From positions 1 through 26,429 of the forward strand of contig JAOULM010000005.1 of the NCBI GenBank assembly GCA_029882015.1: a DNA stretch of 26,429 bases, read 5' to 3'. The notes beneath the pieces were generated by a model. It did not search any database and was not told the origin of the DNA. It saw nothing but the letters and a program-made list of their open reading frames with translations. Below, one piece after another: positions 8,192-14,334 of this stretch; the stretch's first letter is position 1, and the number at the start of each line of letters is the position of its first letter. The position numbers and the translations under genes are program-made. The DNA is from Candidatus Nomurabacteria bacterium. GTDB lineage: Bacteria > Patescibacteriota > Minisyncoccia > Phycocordibacterales > UBA1006.

Positions 8192-8306
8192 CGAGTACTT
8201 GTGCCGTGTCGAAACGGTTGCAATAGGCCCAACGAGTACCGAACGAGCAAATATTTCCAAATCTTTGCTTACCTCGGTACTCGTATTTATTACGAGTTAT
8301 TTTTTT
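8192..8306 (+). promoter_or_regulatory. Structured rpsB leader, probable attenuator
   Basis: Three hairpins can be drawn. The first has TTGTGCCGT (8199-8207) pairing with ACGG/TGCAA (8214-8223, one bulge). The second is an 11-bp perfect stem, ACGAGTACCGA (8232-8242) with TCGGTACTCGT (8274-8284), with an inner stem AGCAAA/TTTGCT (8246-8251/8264-8269). The third is a terminator-like stem, ACTCGTA (8279-8285) with TACGAGT (8291-8297), followed by a T-rich run to 8306. The second and third stems share 8279-8284 and cannot form together. That is the layout of a terminator/antiterminator switch. The ligand is unknown; ribosomal protein S2 is the obvious candidate. Confidence 0.6.
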
Positions 8307-8330
8307 GCATAATTTTTGCATATTCATATT

Positions 8331-9011
8331 ATGAGTGAAATCAACACAGAATCAGTACAACAGTTGTTTGATGCCGGAGTGCACATTGGTTATTCAAAAG
8401 CCCGTCGTCACCCATCAGCACAAAATTTTATCCACACGACAAAAACACGTGGAGATATTATTAATATCGAAGAGACAGATCGCCAAATAATCGAAGCCGA
8501 GGAATTCTTGAAAGAATTGACTGCCGGTGGAAAACAGGTGTTGCTTGTTGGAACAAAACCAGAAGCCAGCGCAATAATCAAAAACATGGCAGACAAATTG
8601 GACTTGCCATATGTTCAAAACCGATGGATTGGTGGAACTTTGACCAACGCCAGCGAAATCGATGTTCGTATCAAACGCCTGCGAACATTGTTGGACCAAC
8701 AAGAAAAAGGAGAATTAATCTACCAAACAAAAAAAGAGAAATTAATGCTGGAACGAGAAATCGACCGATTGAAAATCAAATTCGGTGGATTACTAAATAT
8801 GACCGGAAAACCAGCTGCTCTGATTATCGTTGATTCACTCAGCGAGGACATCGCAATAACCGAAGCTCAAAAAACAGGAGTTCCAACAGTCTCTATTTCT
8901 AATACCGATTGTGACTTGAAAAAAGTAACCTACCCTATTATAGCCAATGACGCTGCTCGTTCAGCAATCCAATTGATAATCAACCGATTGGGAGAAGCTT
9001 TGAAGAAGTAA
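8331..9011 (+). CDS. rpsB: 30S ribosomal protein S2
   Basis: S2 binds the 30S head/body junction late in assembly. The 226-residue protein carries the family signatures: FDAGVHIGY near the N-terminus (the usual GAHFGH region), NRWIGGTLTN (the RWLGGxLTN motif), a central coiled segment, and DCDLKKVTYPIIANDAARSA (the S-D-P-x-x-x-D-Y-x-I-P-x-N-D-A region). The ATG at 8331 was chosen over a TTG five codons upstream because it aligns with family N-termini. There is no Shine-Dalgarno. tsf follows after 49 bases, the widespread rpsB-tsf arrangement. Confidence 0.97.
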   Translation: MSEINTESVQQLFDAGVHIGYSKARRHPSAQNFIHTTKTRGDIINIEETDRQIIEAEEFLKELTAGGKQVLLVGTKPEASAIIKNMADKLDLPYVQNRWIGGTLTNASEIDVRIKRLRTLLDQQEKGELIYQTKKEKLMLEREIDRLKIKFGGLLNMTGKPAALIIVDSLSEDIAITEAQKTGVPTVSISNTDCDLKKVTYPIIANDAARSAIQLIINRLGEALKK

Positions 9012-9025
9012 CAGCAGTCCTGTGA

Positions 9026-9055
9026 TATAATTTTCTTATCCATTTAACTTATAAT
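9026..9055 (+). promoter_or_regulatory. Two TATAAT boxes before tsf
   Basis: TATAAT at 9026-9031 has an extended TGA in front. A second TATAAT at 9050-9055 lies 5 bases before the tsf ATG and would give a leaderless transcript. Neither has a clear -35, so they may be secondary promoters inside the operon or chance in an AT-rich gap. Confidence 0.4.
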
Positions 9056-9060
9056 TATCT

Positions 9061-9657
9061 ATGTCAGATATTTCTATTGACCAAGTAAAAGAATTGCGTG
9101 ACACAACAGGTGTTTCAATCATGCAGTGTAAAAAAGCCCTCGAAGAAGCCAAAGGTGATATGGAAAAAGCCAAAGTCATCTTGCGCAAACACGCATCAAA
9201 CGCAGCAATGAAAAAGTCAGATCGAGAACTCGGATCAGGAGCGGTTCGTAGCTACATTCACAACGACAAAGTTGGGGTTATGCTTGAATTAAACTGCGAA
9301 ACTGATTTCGTTGCAAAAAACGAAGACTTTACAAAAATTGCAGATGATATTGCTATGCATATCGCAGCTATGGCTCCTGAATTTGTATCTGCTGATCAGA
9401 TTACTGACGCAGACAAAGTCAGCGCCAAAGCCGTATTCCAAGAAGAAGTCGACAAAATGGGCGACAAGCCAGATGATATCAAAGAGAAAATCTTGCAAGG
9501 AAAAATGGATGATTTCTTTGGTTCAAAAACATTACTGGATCAGCCTTTTGTAAAAAATCCAGAAATAACTATTGGAAAACTAATAGAACAAGGTACTCAG
9601 AAATTAGGAGAAAAAATCCAATTATCACGTTTTACTCGTTTTGAACTTCTAGGTTAA
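9061..9657 (+). CDS. tsf: Elongation factor Ts
   Basis: EF-Ts is the nucleotide exchange factor that recycles EF-Tu-GDP. The 198-residue protein has the N-terminal UBA-like domain with LRDTTGVSIMQCKKALEEA (12-30, the classical L-R-x-x-T-G-A-G-x-x-x-C-K-K-A-L motif) and the core signature LELNCETDFVAKNEDF (76-91), including the TDFV element that contacts EF-Tu. It is shorter than E. coli EF-Ts (about 283), with one reduced core domain, as in many CPR and thermophile homologues. It is the second gene of the rpsB operon. Confidence 0.97.
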   Translation: MSDISIDQVKELRDTTGVSIMQCKKALEEAKGDMEKAKVILRKHASNAAMKKSDRELGSGAVRSYIHNDKVGVMLELNCETDFVAKNEDFTKIADDIAMHIAAMAPEFVSADQITDADKVSAKAVFQEEVDKMGDKPDDIKEKILQGKMDDFFGSKTLLDQPFVKNPEITIGKLIEQGTQKLGEKIQLSRFTRFELLG

Positions 9658-9660
9658 ACC

Positions 9661-9981
9661 ATGATTACGTTTATTATTATTTTCGGGGTTGGATTATTGG
9701 GGATGATATCTTTGGTTGTTGTCAGAAAATATCAGATGACTGACACATCCCCCAGCGGTTCGCTATGGTATCTCATTGATTGGAAGAAAAACTATCAATT
9801 GATGACCACATCCATGCAACACAGATCAAAACAGGTTCTGTTAGATGGTGTGTTATTGCTGGTATATGTATACCGAAAGGTATCACAAACATCGGCCAAA
9901 TCAGCAAAGCGTGCTGTCCGTCGTATATTGTTTCCACATAATCATGTGTCCAGAACAGACCGACCAACATCCACTTTTTGA
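9661..9981 (+). CDS. Small membrane protein downstream of tsf, 106 residues
   Basis: The gene starts three bases after the tsf stop, so it is very likely cotranscribed. It has an N-terminal membrane helix (about residues 2-21, ITFIIIFGVGLLGMISLVVV), a second hydrophobic patch (about 60-70, LLDGVLLLVYVY), then a basic C-terminal region. No family is recognised. It ends in TGA. No terminator separates it from the tRNA gene, so the transcript may run on to the tRNA-stem terminator. Confidence 0.65.
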   Translation: MITFIIIFGVGLLGMISLVVVRKYQMTDTSPSGSLWYLIDWKKNYQLMTTSMQHRSKQVLLDGVLLLVYVYRKVSQTSAKSAKRAVRRILFPHNHVSRTDRPTSTF

Positions 9982-10030
9982 ACGATATTATCGAGCATAA
10001 AAAGGAAATAAAATCAGAGAAAAAATAGAT

Positions 10031-10059
10031 TGAAAAAATACATAGCAAATGGTATGATA
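10031..10059 (+). promoter_or_regulatory. Promoter of tRNA-Thr
   Basis: TTGAAA (10031-10036), 17-base spacer, TATGAT (10054-10059), with TGG directly before the -10 (extended -10). The predicted start is near 10066. Confidence 0.75.
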
Positions 10060-10085
10060 ATCGCTATCGTATAGTAGTCCAAAAG

Positions 10086-10183
10086 ACACCCTGGAGCCGG
10101 AATAGCTCAGTTGGTAGAGCAACCGCCTTGTAAGCGGTAGGTCGTCAGTTCGAATCTGACTTCCGGCTCCAGGGTGTTTTTTT
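10086..10183 (+). terminator. Terminator built from the extended tRNA acceptor stem
   Basis: Ten bases before the tRNA (10086-10095) are exactly complementary to the ten after its acceptor stem (10168-10177), including discriminator and CCA. Together with the 7-bp acceptor stem they form a 17-bp perfect stem (10086-10102 with 10161-10177), followed by a run of T to 10183. The mature tRNA is the loop of its own terminator. Confidence 0.65.
10096..10171 (+). tRNA. tRNA-Thr (anticodon UGU)
   Basis: A complete 76-nt cloverleaf. The acceptor is GCCGGAA/TTCCGGC. The D arm is GCTC-AGTTGGTA-GAGC. The anticodon arm is ACCGC-CTTGTAA-GCGGT, with TGT at positions 34-36, reading ACA. The variable loop is AGGTC. 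The T arm is GTCAG-TTCGAAT-CTGAC. The discriminator is T, and CCA is encoded (10169-10171). It has its own promoter and a terminator-like extended stem. Confidence 0.97.
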
Positions 10184-10190
10184 GTGCACC

Positions 10191-10291
10191 AAGGAATAGC
10201 CACAGTTGGTGGAGGTGAGGAATGCTAGCGGAAGCATTACGAACGCCTTGTAAGCGGTAGGTCGTCAGTTCGAATCTGACTTCCGGCTCTC
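10191..10291 (+). pseudogene. Damaged partial copy of the tRNA-Thr gene
   Basis: Positions 10244-10289 repeat 10124-10169 exactly (46 bases, offset 120). This covers most of the anticodon arm, the T arm and the 3' acceptor strand. Upstream, GGAATAGCCACAGTTGGTGGAG is a degraded version of the tRNA 5' half. Between the halves sits an insert of roughly 25 bases with a small palindrome (AATGCT...AGCATT). The 5' acceptor strand and the upper anticodon stem no longer pair and CCA is lost, so a working tRNA is unlikely. Confidence 0.8.
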
Positions 10292-10323
10292 GAGGGGTTT
10301 TTGTTTATCTACAATATTTAAAT

Positions 10324-11025
10324 CTATTCTTCTTCTGTTGCTATAACCTCGTCAGCAATCAACGCTTCGAGAGATGTTGAATTATCCAGGCTTGGAATTA
10401 GATCAACAACATCACTCAATGTCTGGAACCCTTGGTGGACTTTTTCATTAACAACAAGAATCGGTGACACATCATCGGATGTAATACCATACACAGACAG
10501 CAAGGTCTTGATTGCCCCCAGCTCCAGGTCGCGGTCAAATGCGTACACGCGGACCTGATCGGTATGTTGTCTCACACTGGTCAGAACGTAACCTTGTTTT
10601 ATACAATCGCGACAATCAGCGTTCGAGTAAAAATACAGGACGATATCAGTGTCTGTGTTACATTTCTCGGATAGCTCTAGAGATGAAATATAATCCCTTA
10701 GTTGTAAAAGAGAATATGACTTTTTCAGCTCTATTACCTCGGCATCATTGCTTCCGCGTTGATCCTCTAGATACGCCAATCTGTCCCCCAGAGTGCCTAA
10801 TTCGCGCACCAGCGTCGTGTGACCCAAGGTCTGACATGACGCTCGGCTCAGCAAATCAAACTGCACCTCGCGGCTCAGCAGGTCCAAGCTAACGCGGTTC
10901 TCGATTTGACGAATTTCTGATAATCTACGGGAATTTAATTTGTTGCTAACGTAGAAAAACGCCGAAAATAATATTACGGTCATAAGAAAGACTATTCCAT
11001 ATTTGTACCAATCTTTTGAATTCAT
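10324..11025 (-). CDS. Membrane-anchored thioredoxin-fold protein with CRDC motif
   Basis: A 233-residue protein with one N-terminal membrane helix (about 9-27), a long polar helical or coiled-coil stretch (about 30-120), and a thioredoxin-like domain starting at DIVLYFYSNADCRDC. The CxxC redox pair is C138 and C141, and a cis-proline is plausible at P188 (VSPILVV). The domain probably faces the outside, where it could form or reduce disulfides or act as a glutaredoxin-like sensor. Its substrate is unknown. It starts 11 bases after the glycosyltransferase stop, so the two form an operon. The start has the CTATG context. Confidence 0.75.
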   Translation of the reverse strand: MNSKDWYKYGIVFLMTVILFSAFFYVSNKLNSRRLSEIRQIENRVSLDLLSREVQFDLLSRASCQTLGHTTLVRELGTLGDRLAYLEDQRGSNDAEVIELKKSYSLLQLRDYISSLELSEKCNTDTDIVLYFYSNADCRDCIKQGYVLTSVRQHTDQVRVYAFDRDLELGAIKTLLSVYGITSDDVSPILVVNEKVHQGFQTLSDVVDLIPSLDNSTSLEALIADEVIATEEE

Positions 11026-11036
11026 AGTTATCTATT

Positions 11037-12281
11037 CTACCTCCAAGAGGTCTTTTTTGCAAAAATAAAATTATAAGTCGATTTGACCAACCAAAATGGA
11101 GCCAACAACCCATAGACAGGAGCAACCAAAAACATATCTAAACTAATACCACGTTCACGCGCTGTGTGCCTACCCAAAAACACAGTAACAAATAACATAA
11201 ACAATAATAGTAATGATGCAAAAATATAAGCATCGACTCCGACAGAATACCAATCAAACACACCAATAGAATCGATGCCGGCGACTGACAATCTATCAAC
11301 AACACCAATCAATGGGCGTAAAATTTGAATAACAACAAACGGGAACAGCAAAACTGAAAACATTATTGAAATAACCATAAAAGGCAAAACCAAAAATCCC
11401 AAGTTCCCTGCACGTTTGTTAAAATACAATCGTCTGTAATCCCAGAAATTATTTAAACCTCCGCTGACCCAACGCACACGTTGCTTGAAAAGAGCCACCA
11501 GACCGCTGGGTCCAAATGTATAAACAAACGCGTCATCAGCATGAACCAAACGTAATCCATGATCATGCATGCGCAATGCAATTTCGCAGTCCTCGGTGTT
11601 GTGGGCTTTTTTGTATAAACCAATAACACCAAAGACTTCTTCTCGTCGAAACAGTGACAATGGACCAGGCGCTACAAACATCGCATCTATCGCACCCAAA
11701 GATTTTCGAACAAAAATTGCTATTTCGTATTCGACTTTTTGCAACCAACGCATAATTGAATTTGGACGTTCCAAAATCATAACAGGAACCGTCGCGTGAA
11801 TTGTTGGATCGGCAAAATGTTTTACAGATTGTGCCAGCGCGTCTACGGCGACTCGTGAATCGGCATCTAGACATCCGACAATTTCTGCATCAGTAGATAA
11901 AATACCGGCGTTCAATGCAGTGTGCTTGCCTCCGTTTTCCTGGTTGATTATTGTTATTTGTGGATGAGATTTGAACCCAGACAAAATCTGCATGGTTCCA
12001 TCCGCGCTACCGTCGTTCACGGCGATAATAGATAATTTTTCGGATGGATAATCTGAATCCAATAGCGATTGTATTGTTCGCTCTACTGTTGCCTCTTCGT
12101 TATAACAAGGAACAATAACTGCCACTGTTGGGAAATAAGACAAAATTTCGTTTTCTTTGCTTGGTTCTTTTTTGTTTCTTTTCTCTAGGAAATTTTCAAC
12201 AAACGACACTAACAAAAACACCTGGAAATACAAGGTGACAAACAAAAAACTGTATAAAAAAATAGCATATCCAAGTGGCAT
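11037..12281 (-). CDS. Processive family-2 glycosyltransferase (PgaC/hyaluronan-synthase type)
   Basis: An integral membrane enzyme that probably polymerises a beta-linked polysaccharide from UDP-sugars and extrudes it. From the ATG used here (414 residues): N-terminal membrane segment (about 5-27), GT-A core starting VAVIVPCYNEE (54-64), NDGSADG (89-95), the metal-binding DADS (139-142), the TED catalytic base (229-231), QRVRW (267-271, the QxxRW motif of processive synthases), and at least three membrane helices at about 296-320, 350-370 and 384-400. The frame can be extended 13 codons to a GTG, but a TATAAT lies between the two, so the inner ATG is preferred. The exact polymer cannot be read from the sequence. 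It is cotranscribed with the thioredoxin-fold gene. Confidence 0.88.
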   Translation of the reverse strand: MPLGYAIFLYSFLFVTLYFQVFLLVSFVENFLEKRNKKEPSKENEILSYFPTVAVIVPCYNEEATVERTIQSLLDSDYPSEKLSIIAVNDGSADGTMQILSGFKSHPQITIINQENGGKHTALNAGILSTDAEIVGCLDADSRVAVDALAQSVKHFADPTIHATVPVMILERPNSIMRWLQKVEYEIAIFVRKSLGAIDAMFVAPGPLSLFRREEVFGVIGLYKKAHNTEDCEIALRMHDHGLRLVHADDAFVYTFGPSGLVALFKQRVRWVSGGLNNFWDYRRLYFNKRAGNLGFLVLPFMVISIMFSVLLFPFVVIQILRPLIGVVDRLSVAGIDSIGVFDWYSVGVDAYIFASLLLLFMLFVTVFLGRHTARERGISLDMFLVAPVYGLLAPFWLVKSTYNFIFAKKTSWR

Positions 12282-12290
12282 AGTTTTTTT

Positions 12291-12319
12291 ATTATACCAC
12301 AGATATGAATTAATATCCA
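12291..12319 (-). promoter_or_regulatory. Promoter of the glycosyltransferase operon
   Basis: On the minus strand TATAAT (12291-12296) has TGG in front (extended -10) and a weak -35, TGGATA (12314-12319), at 17 bases. The start would be about 3 nt before the ATG at 12281, so the transcript is almost leaderless. Confidence 0.6.
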
Positions 12320-12349
12320 CTCAAGATTCTCGCCACAAAGCTCAAGGTG

Positions 12350-12480
12350 TCCTGCTCCCCTATGTAGGGGAGCTGTCGAACGATAGTGAGACTGAGGGGT
12401 ATTGATTCTGTTTTGAGTGGTCATGTTTGATACCCCTCCGCCTCGTTCCTCGGCACCTCCCCTACATAGGGGAGGAGGTG
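12350..12480. repeat. Pair of inverted palindromic repeats
   Basis: Two related elements face each other. The left (12350-12402) contains CTCCCCTATGTAGGGGAG and ends AGGGGTAT. The right (12430-12480) begins ATACCCCT and contains CTCCCCTACATAGGGGAG. The 27 bases between them are unique. Each element contains its own hairpin, and the pair as a whole can fold into one long hairpin. The right element shares 33 identical bases with 14243-14275. No coding sequence is present. Confidence 0.8.
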
Positions 12481-12494
12481 CTAGTGAGGGTAGC

Positions 12495-12516
12495 AAAAAA
12501 CCACCCGTCGGTGGCT
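12495..12516 (-). terminator. Terminator of the DUF378-type gene
   Basis: On the minus strand a CCACC/GGTGG stem with a four-base loop (12501-12514), followed by six T (12495-12500). Confidence 0.7.
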
Positions 12517-12534
12517 TGTTGCCCGATGCAACGT

Positions 12535-12870
12535 TTACATCGGTGTGTGCCGTGAGTGATCCATCATTTGGCCACCCATATCATCATCATGTTGTGCACG
12601 GCCCGATGTTCCCTTGCCATGAGATACCGCGCAAGTACATTGACTTGTGCAACATTTCTTGGCGAACAAGAGCCATAATGCTGATAGAGCGACCAATATA
12701 TAGATCACACTAGCTAACCAATCGGCGCGACCAGTGATTAAATCGACAATGTTCCAGTTCCCTCCAGCAAAGTTTCCAATGCCGACAAGTCCCCAGTTCA
12801 AAGCCCCAATAACCACCAAAGTCCACGCAACAACTGATCCCCAACTTTTTTTGTGACATGTATGTGTCAT
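12535..12870 (-). CDS. DUF378-type small membrane protein with metal-ligand-rich tail
   Basis: A 111-residue protein with two membrane helices (about 11-33 and 51-70) and the family hallmark GALNWGLVGI (22-31) followed by NIVDLI. DUF378 proteins are small, widespread and of unknown function, and are common in CPR genomes. The C-terminal 40 residues are unusual: KKCCTSQCTC (71-80), then several His, Met and Asp residues (HDDDMGGQMMDHSRHTPM). With HTCH at the N-terminus, this suggests metal binding, copper or zinc by composition, though this is inference. A TATAAT lies about 52 bases upstream. Confidence 0.8.
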   Translation of the reverse strand: MTHTCHKKSWGSVVAWTLVVIGALNWGLVGIGNFAGGNWNIVDLITGRADWLASVIYILVALSALWLLFAKKCCTSQCTCAVSHGKGTSGRAQHDDDMGGQMMDHSRHTPM

Positions 12871-13028
12871 AGTTTTAGTGGGTTAGCTGGTAACAGACCC
12901 TTATCACAATCACACATTACTATTATACAGCGGAATTGAAAAAGCTGTGAATGTGGATTACTTTTCGCAAATTATTGAAGTCGGACTTCAATAATTTTTG
13001 TGCAACACCTGGTATTGCACACCATCTT

Positions 13029-13103
13029 CCCTGGCGGAGACCAGGGATCCAGGAATATTTTTTACCCTGATTCATATCCACCTGGATCCCGGCTCAGGGC
13101 CGG
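13029..13103. repeat. Nested inverted repeat element
   Basis: CCCTGG/CCAGGG (13029-13034, 13041-13046) overlaps GGATCCAGG (13045-13053), which pairs with CCTGGATCC (13081-13089). This is followed by CCGGC/GCCGG (13089-13093, 13099-13103). It resembles the palindromic CCTGGATCCCGGCTC-type elements dispersed between genes in many bacteria. Only one copy is in the window. Confidence 0.6.
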
Positions 13104-13158
13104 TAAGACGCGAAGGGTTGAATGGTAATATTTTTAATTTAAAAATTGTGTAAACAAA

Positions 13159-13186
13159 AACCTCGAATCGTAAACGATTCGAGGTT
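13159..13186 (-). terminator. Terminator of the 13208-13864 gene
   Basis: A 12-bp perfect stem (13159-13170 with 13175-13186) with a four-base loop. On the minus strand it is followed by TTTTTG. Confidence 0.75.
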
Positions 13187-13207
13187 AAAAACTTGGTTAT
13201 AAAATAA

Positions 13208-13864
13208 TTAAACAAGACAGAAGACAAAACAATTGTCAGAATGCCAGAAATAGTCAGACGTGCCAACGTTCCAGTTGAGCCACAAGTCATCGTCATCGTG
13301 TGCAACCTCAAAGACGTTGGAGTACCCGCCCGAGCCAACTATGGGCTCCATTGCAATACGTAACCATTCACCTTTTGGTTGGTCAGTGTATTGCAAACGC
13401 AATTGTGGAGCAACTTCGGCTGGACATAACTCTAAACCAAGTTCTTTGGCACGATTACATATATCCTCATAGGTCGCCCCTTCTTTGAAACCAAGTTCTT
13501 TGACAGTAACCTTCACAAGGTTTATCTCTGTTTCTTCTTTGGCGACAGTAAAAGCTTTCTGCTTCATAATGTCATTTGCCCAATCTGAAACCTTGGCACC
13601 AAGTTTATGGATGGCATCGGTAAAACCTTCGGCTGTACTCAACCCAGTTCCAATCTTGATGGTTTTCCAGACTTTGAAAGTCTGATGAACAAAAGGATTT
13701 CTACCTTGTTCAAATAACTTTTGCTGGTCTTTGGATAGGTTTATAAAACGCATAAGCCCCGACCAGGAAATTATTGGATCTTTTCCGGACATCTTATCCT
13801 TCAGATCCTTGAGAAGCCCCAGGAGTTTTCCCGCAGTAACTTCACCGATGTTTATTCTTTTCAT
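13208..13864 (-). CDS. CPR-type hypothetical protein with NNY-rich C-terminal tail
   Basis: A 218-residue soluble protein without a signal peptide. Residues 117-175 hold a stretch I recall from multi-copy hypothetical proteins in Parcubacteria (VKVTVKELGF, then CNRAKELGLELCPAEVAPQL, then GEWLRIAMEPI). This recollection is not a database result. Paralogues of that family differ mainly in the last 40 residues, which typically carry LWL, W and FVFR motifs. Here the tail (Y181-V218) is GYSNVFEVAHDDDDLWL, then SDYFWHSDNCFVFCLV. In it 31 of 38 codons end in C or T, the pattern expected of adenine-directed (DGR) variable regions. No reverse transcriptase is nearby. It is driven by a consensus promoter, with a possible leader peptide and a clear terminator. 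Function is unknown. Confidence 0.75.
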   Translation of the reverse strand: MKRINIGEVTAGKLLGLLKDLKDKMSGKDPIISWSGLMRFINLSKDQQKLFEQGRNPFVHQTFKVWKTIKIGTGLSTAEGFTDAIHKLGAKVSDWANDIMKQKAFTVAKEETEINLVKVTVKELGFKEGATYEDICNRAKELGLELCPAEVAPQLRLQYTDQPKGEWLRIAMEPIVGSGGYSNVFEVAHDDDDLWLNWNVGTSDYFWHSDNCFVFCLV

Positions 13865-13874
13865 CAGTTTAAAT

Positions 13875-13925
13875 TTAGAAATTTTTTTGGCAAAATTGCC
13901 TAAAATGCGCTTTTTTCTTGTTCAT
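13875..13925 (-). CDS. Possible 16-residue leader peptide
   Basis: In the leader of the 13208 gene an ATG opens a short frame reading MNKKKAHFRQFCQKNF and stopping 10 bases before the main ATG. A GAGGTG resembling a Shine-Dalgarno, the only good one seen in this window, lies about 10 bases before it. A GGCAA/TTGCC hairpin falls inside the frame. It may couple translation or be chance. Confidence 0.3.
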   Translation of the reverse strand: MNKKKAHFRQFCQKNF

Positions 13926-13948
13926 TTTAAAAGTACACCTCTCTTATC

Positions 13949-13977
13949 ATTATATCATTTTTTAAGTTTTTTGTCAA
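13949..13977 (-). promoter_or_regulatory. Consensus sigma-70 promoter of the 13208 gene
   Basis: TTGACA (13972-13977), exactly 17 bases, TATAAT (13949-13954), with TGA before the -10. This is the strongest promoter by sequence in the window. It gives a leader of about 78 nt. Confidence 0.85.
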
Positions 13978-14242
13978 AGAATGTGCATCATACCACTTTT
14001 CGGCCCTTACCGAACGACTCATCTCTTCAAAACGAAAGTGAACGTTTCTAATTTTTCAGTCAGGCTAGCGTAGCGCCCCCTGAAAAATAGTGAACGGAAG
14101 TTTTTGAAAAGATGCAGGAGTGAGGTACTAGGCCTTGGGTTTTTGTTTCTTTTTTGCTAAGAAAAAAGAAAAGTAGTGAATCTTCTGGATTCTGAATCCT
14201 GCGGATTACAGAATGACGCGTGGGGTCGAGTGATGATGTTTA

Positions 14243-14292
14243 ATACCCCTCCGCCTCGTTCCTCGGCACCTCCCCAGCGTAGGGGAGGAGGA
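14243..14292. repeat. Third copy of the dispersed palindromic repeat
   Basis: Positions 14243-14275 match 12430-12462 exactly (33 bases, starting ATACCCCTCCGCC). The next four bases differ, and then TAGGGGAGGAGG is shared again. The changed loop with conserved arms suggests a folded element. Confidence 0.8.
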
Positions 14293-14300
14293 TGGTGGTA

Positions 14301-14334
14301 AACAAAAAAACTGCCCGAAGGCAGTTTTTTTGTT
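14301..14334 (-). terminator. Terminator of dnaG-rpoD
   Basis: A 15-bp stem (14301-14315 with 14320-14334) with a four-base loop (TTCG on the minus strand, CGAA on the plus) and T-runs on both strands, directly after the rpoD stop. Confidence 0.85.

Larger units (their letters stand above)
12871..13207. other. Intergenic region with promoter and several palindromes
   Basis: Holds, from left: a TATAAT on the minus strand (12922-12927) for the DUF378 gene; a 14-bp palindrome (12969-12982 with 12984-12997); a hairpin GTGCAA/TTGCAC near 12999-13020; a nested inverted repeat (13029-13103); and the terminator of the 13208 gene. No gene is supported. A short frame at 13072-13338 consists of this repeat plus antisense or out-of-frame sequence. 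Confidence 0.7.
13865..14334. other. Intergenic region: promoter, palindromes, dispersed repeat, terminator
   Basis: After the promoter and leader of the 13208 gene come: hairpin ATTTTTCAG/CTGAAAAAT (14051-14059, 14080-14088); inverted repeat TTTCTTTTTT/AAAAAAGAAA (14146-14155, 14162-14171); an imperfect palindrome with ATTCTG...CAGAAT arms (14189-14214); the dispersed repeat at 14243-14292; and the rpoD terminator. No protein-coding gene beyond the possible leader peptide is supported. Confidence 0.7.

Noticed and set aside
10191..10291. Second functional tRNA-Thr
   Set aside because: The 5' acceptor strand and anticodon stem do not pair, CCA is missing and an insert splits the D/anticodon region.
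10512..10892. 126-codon plus-strand frame
   Set aside because: Antisense to the thioredoxin-fold gene, which has a membrane segment, CxxC and an operon partner; the antisense product looks like nothing known.
12350..12480. Insertion sequence with terminal inverted repeats
   Set aside because: Only 27 bases lie between the repeats and there is no transposase; no target-site duplication was seen.
12209..12713. Short frames on both strands over 12209-12713
   Set aside because: They run through the inverted repeats, the terminator and the antisense of real genes; GC-rich repeats create open frames by chance.
13072..13338. 88-codon minus-strand frame
   Set aside because: Overlaps the end of the 13208 gene out of frame and continues through its terminator into a palindromic repeat.
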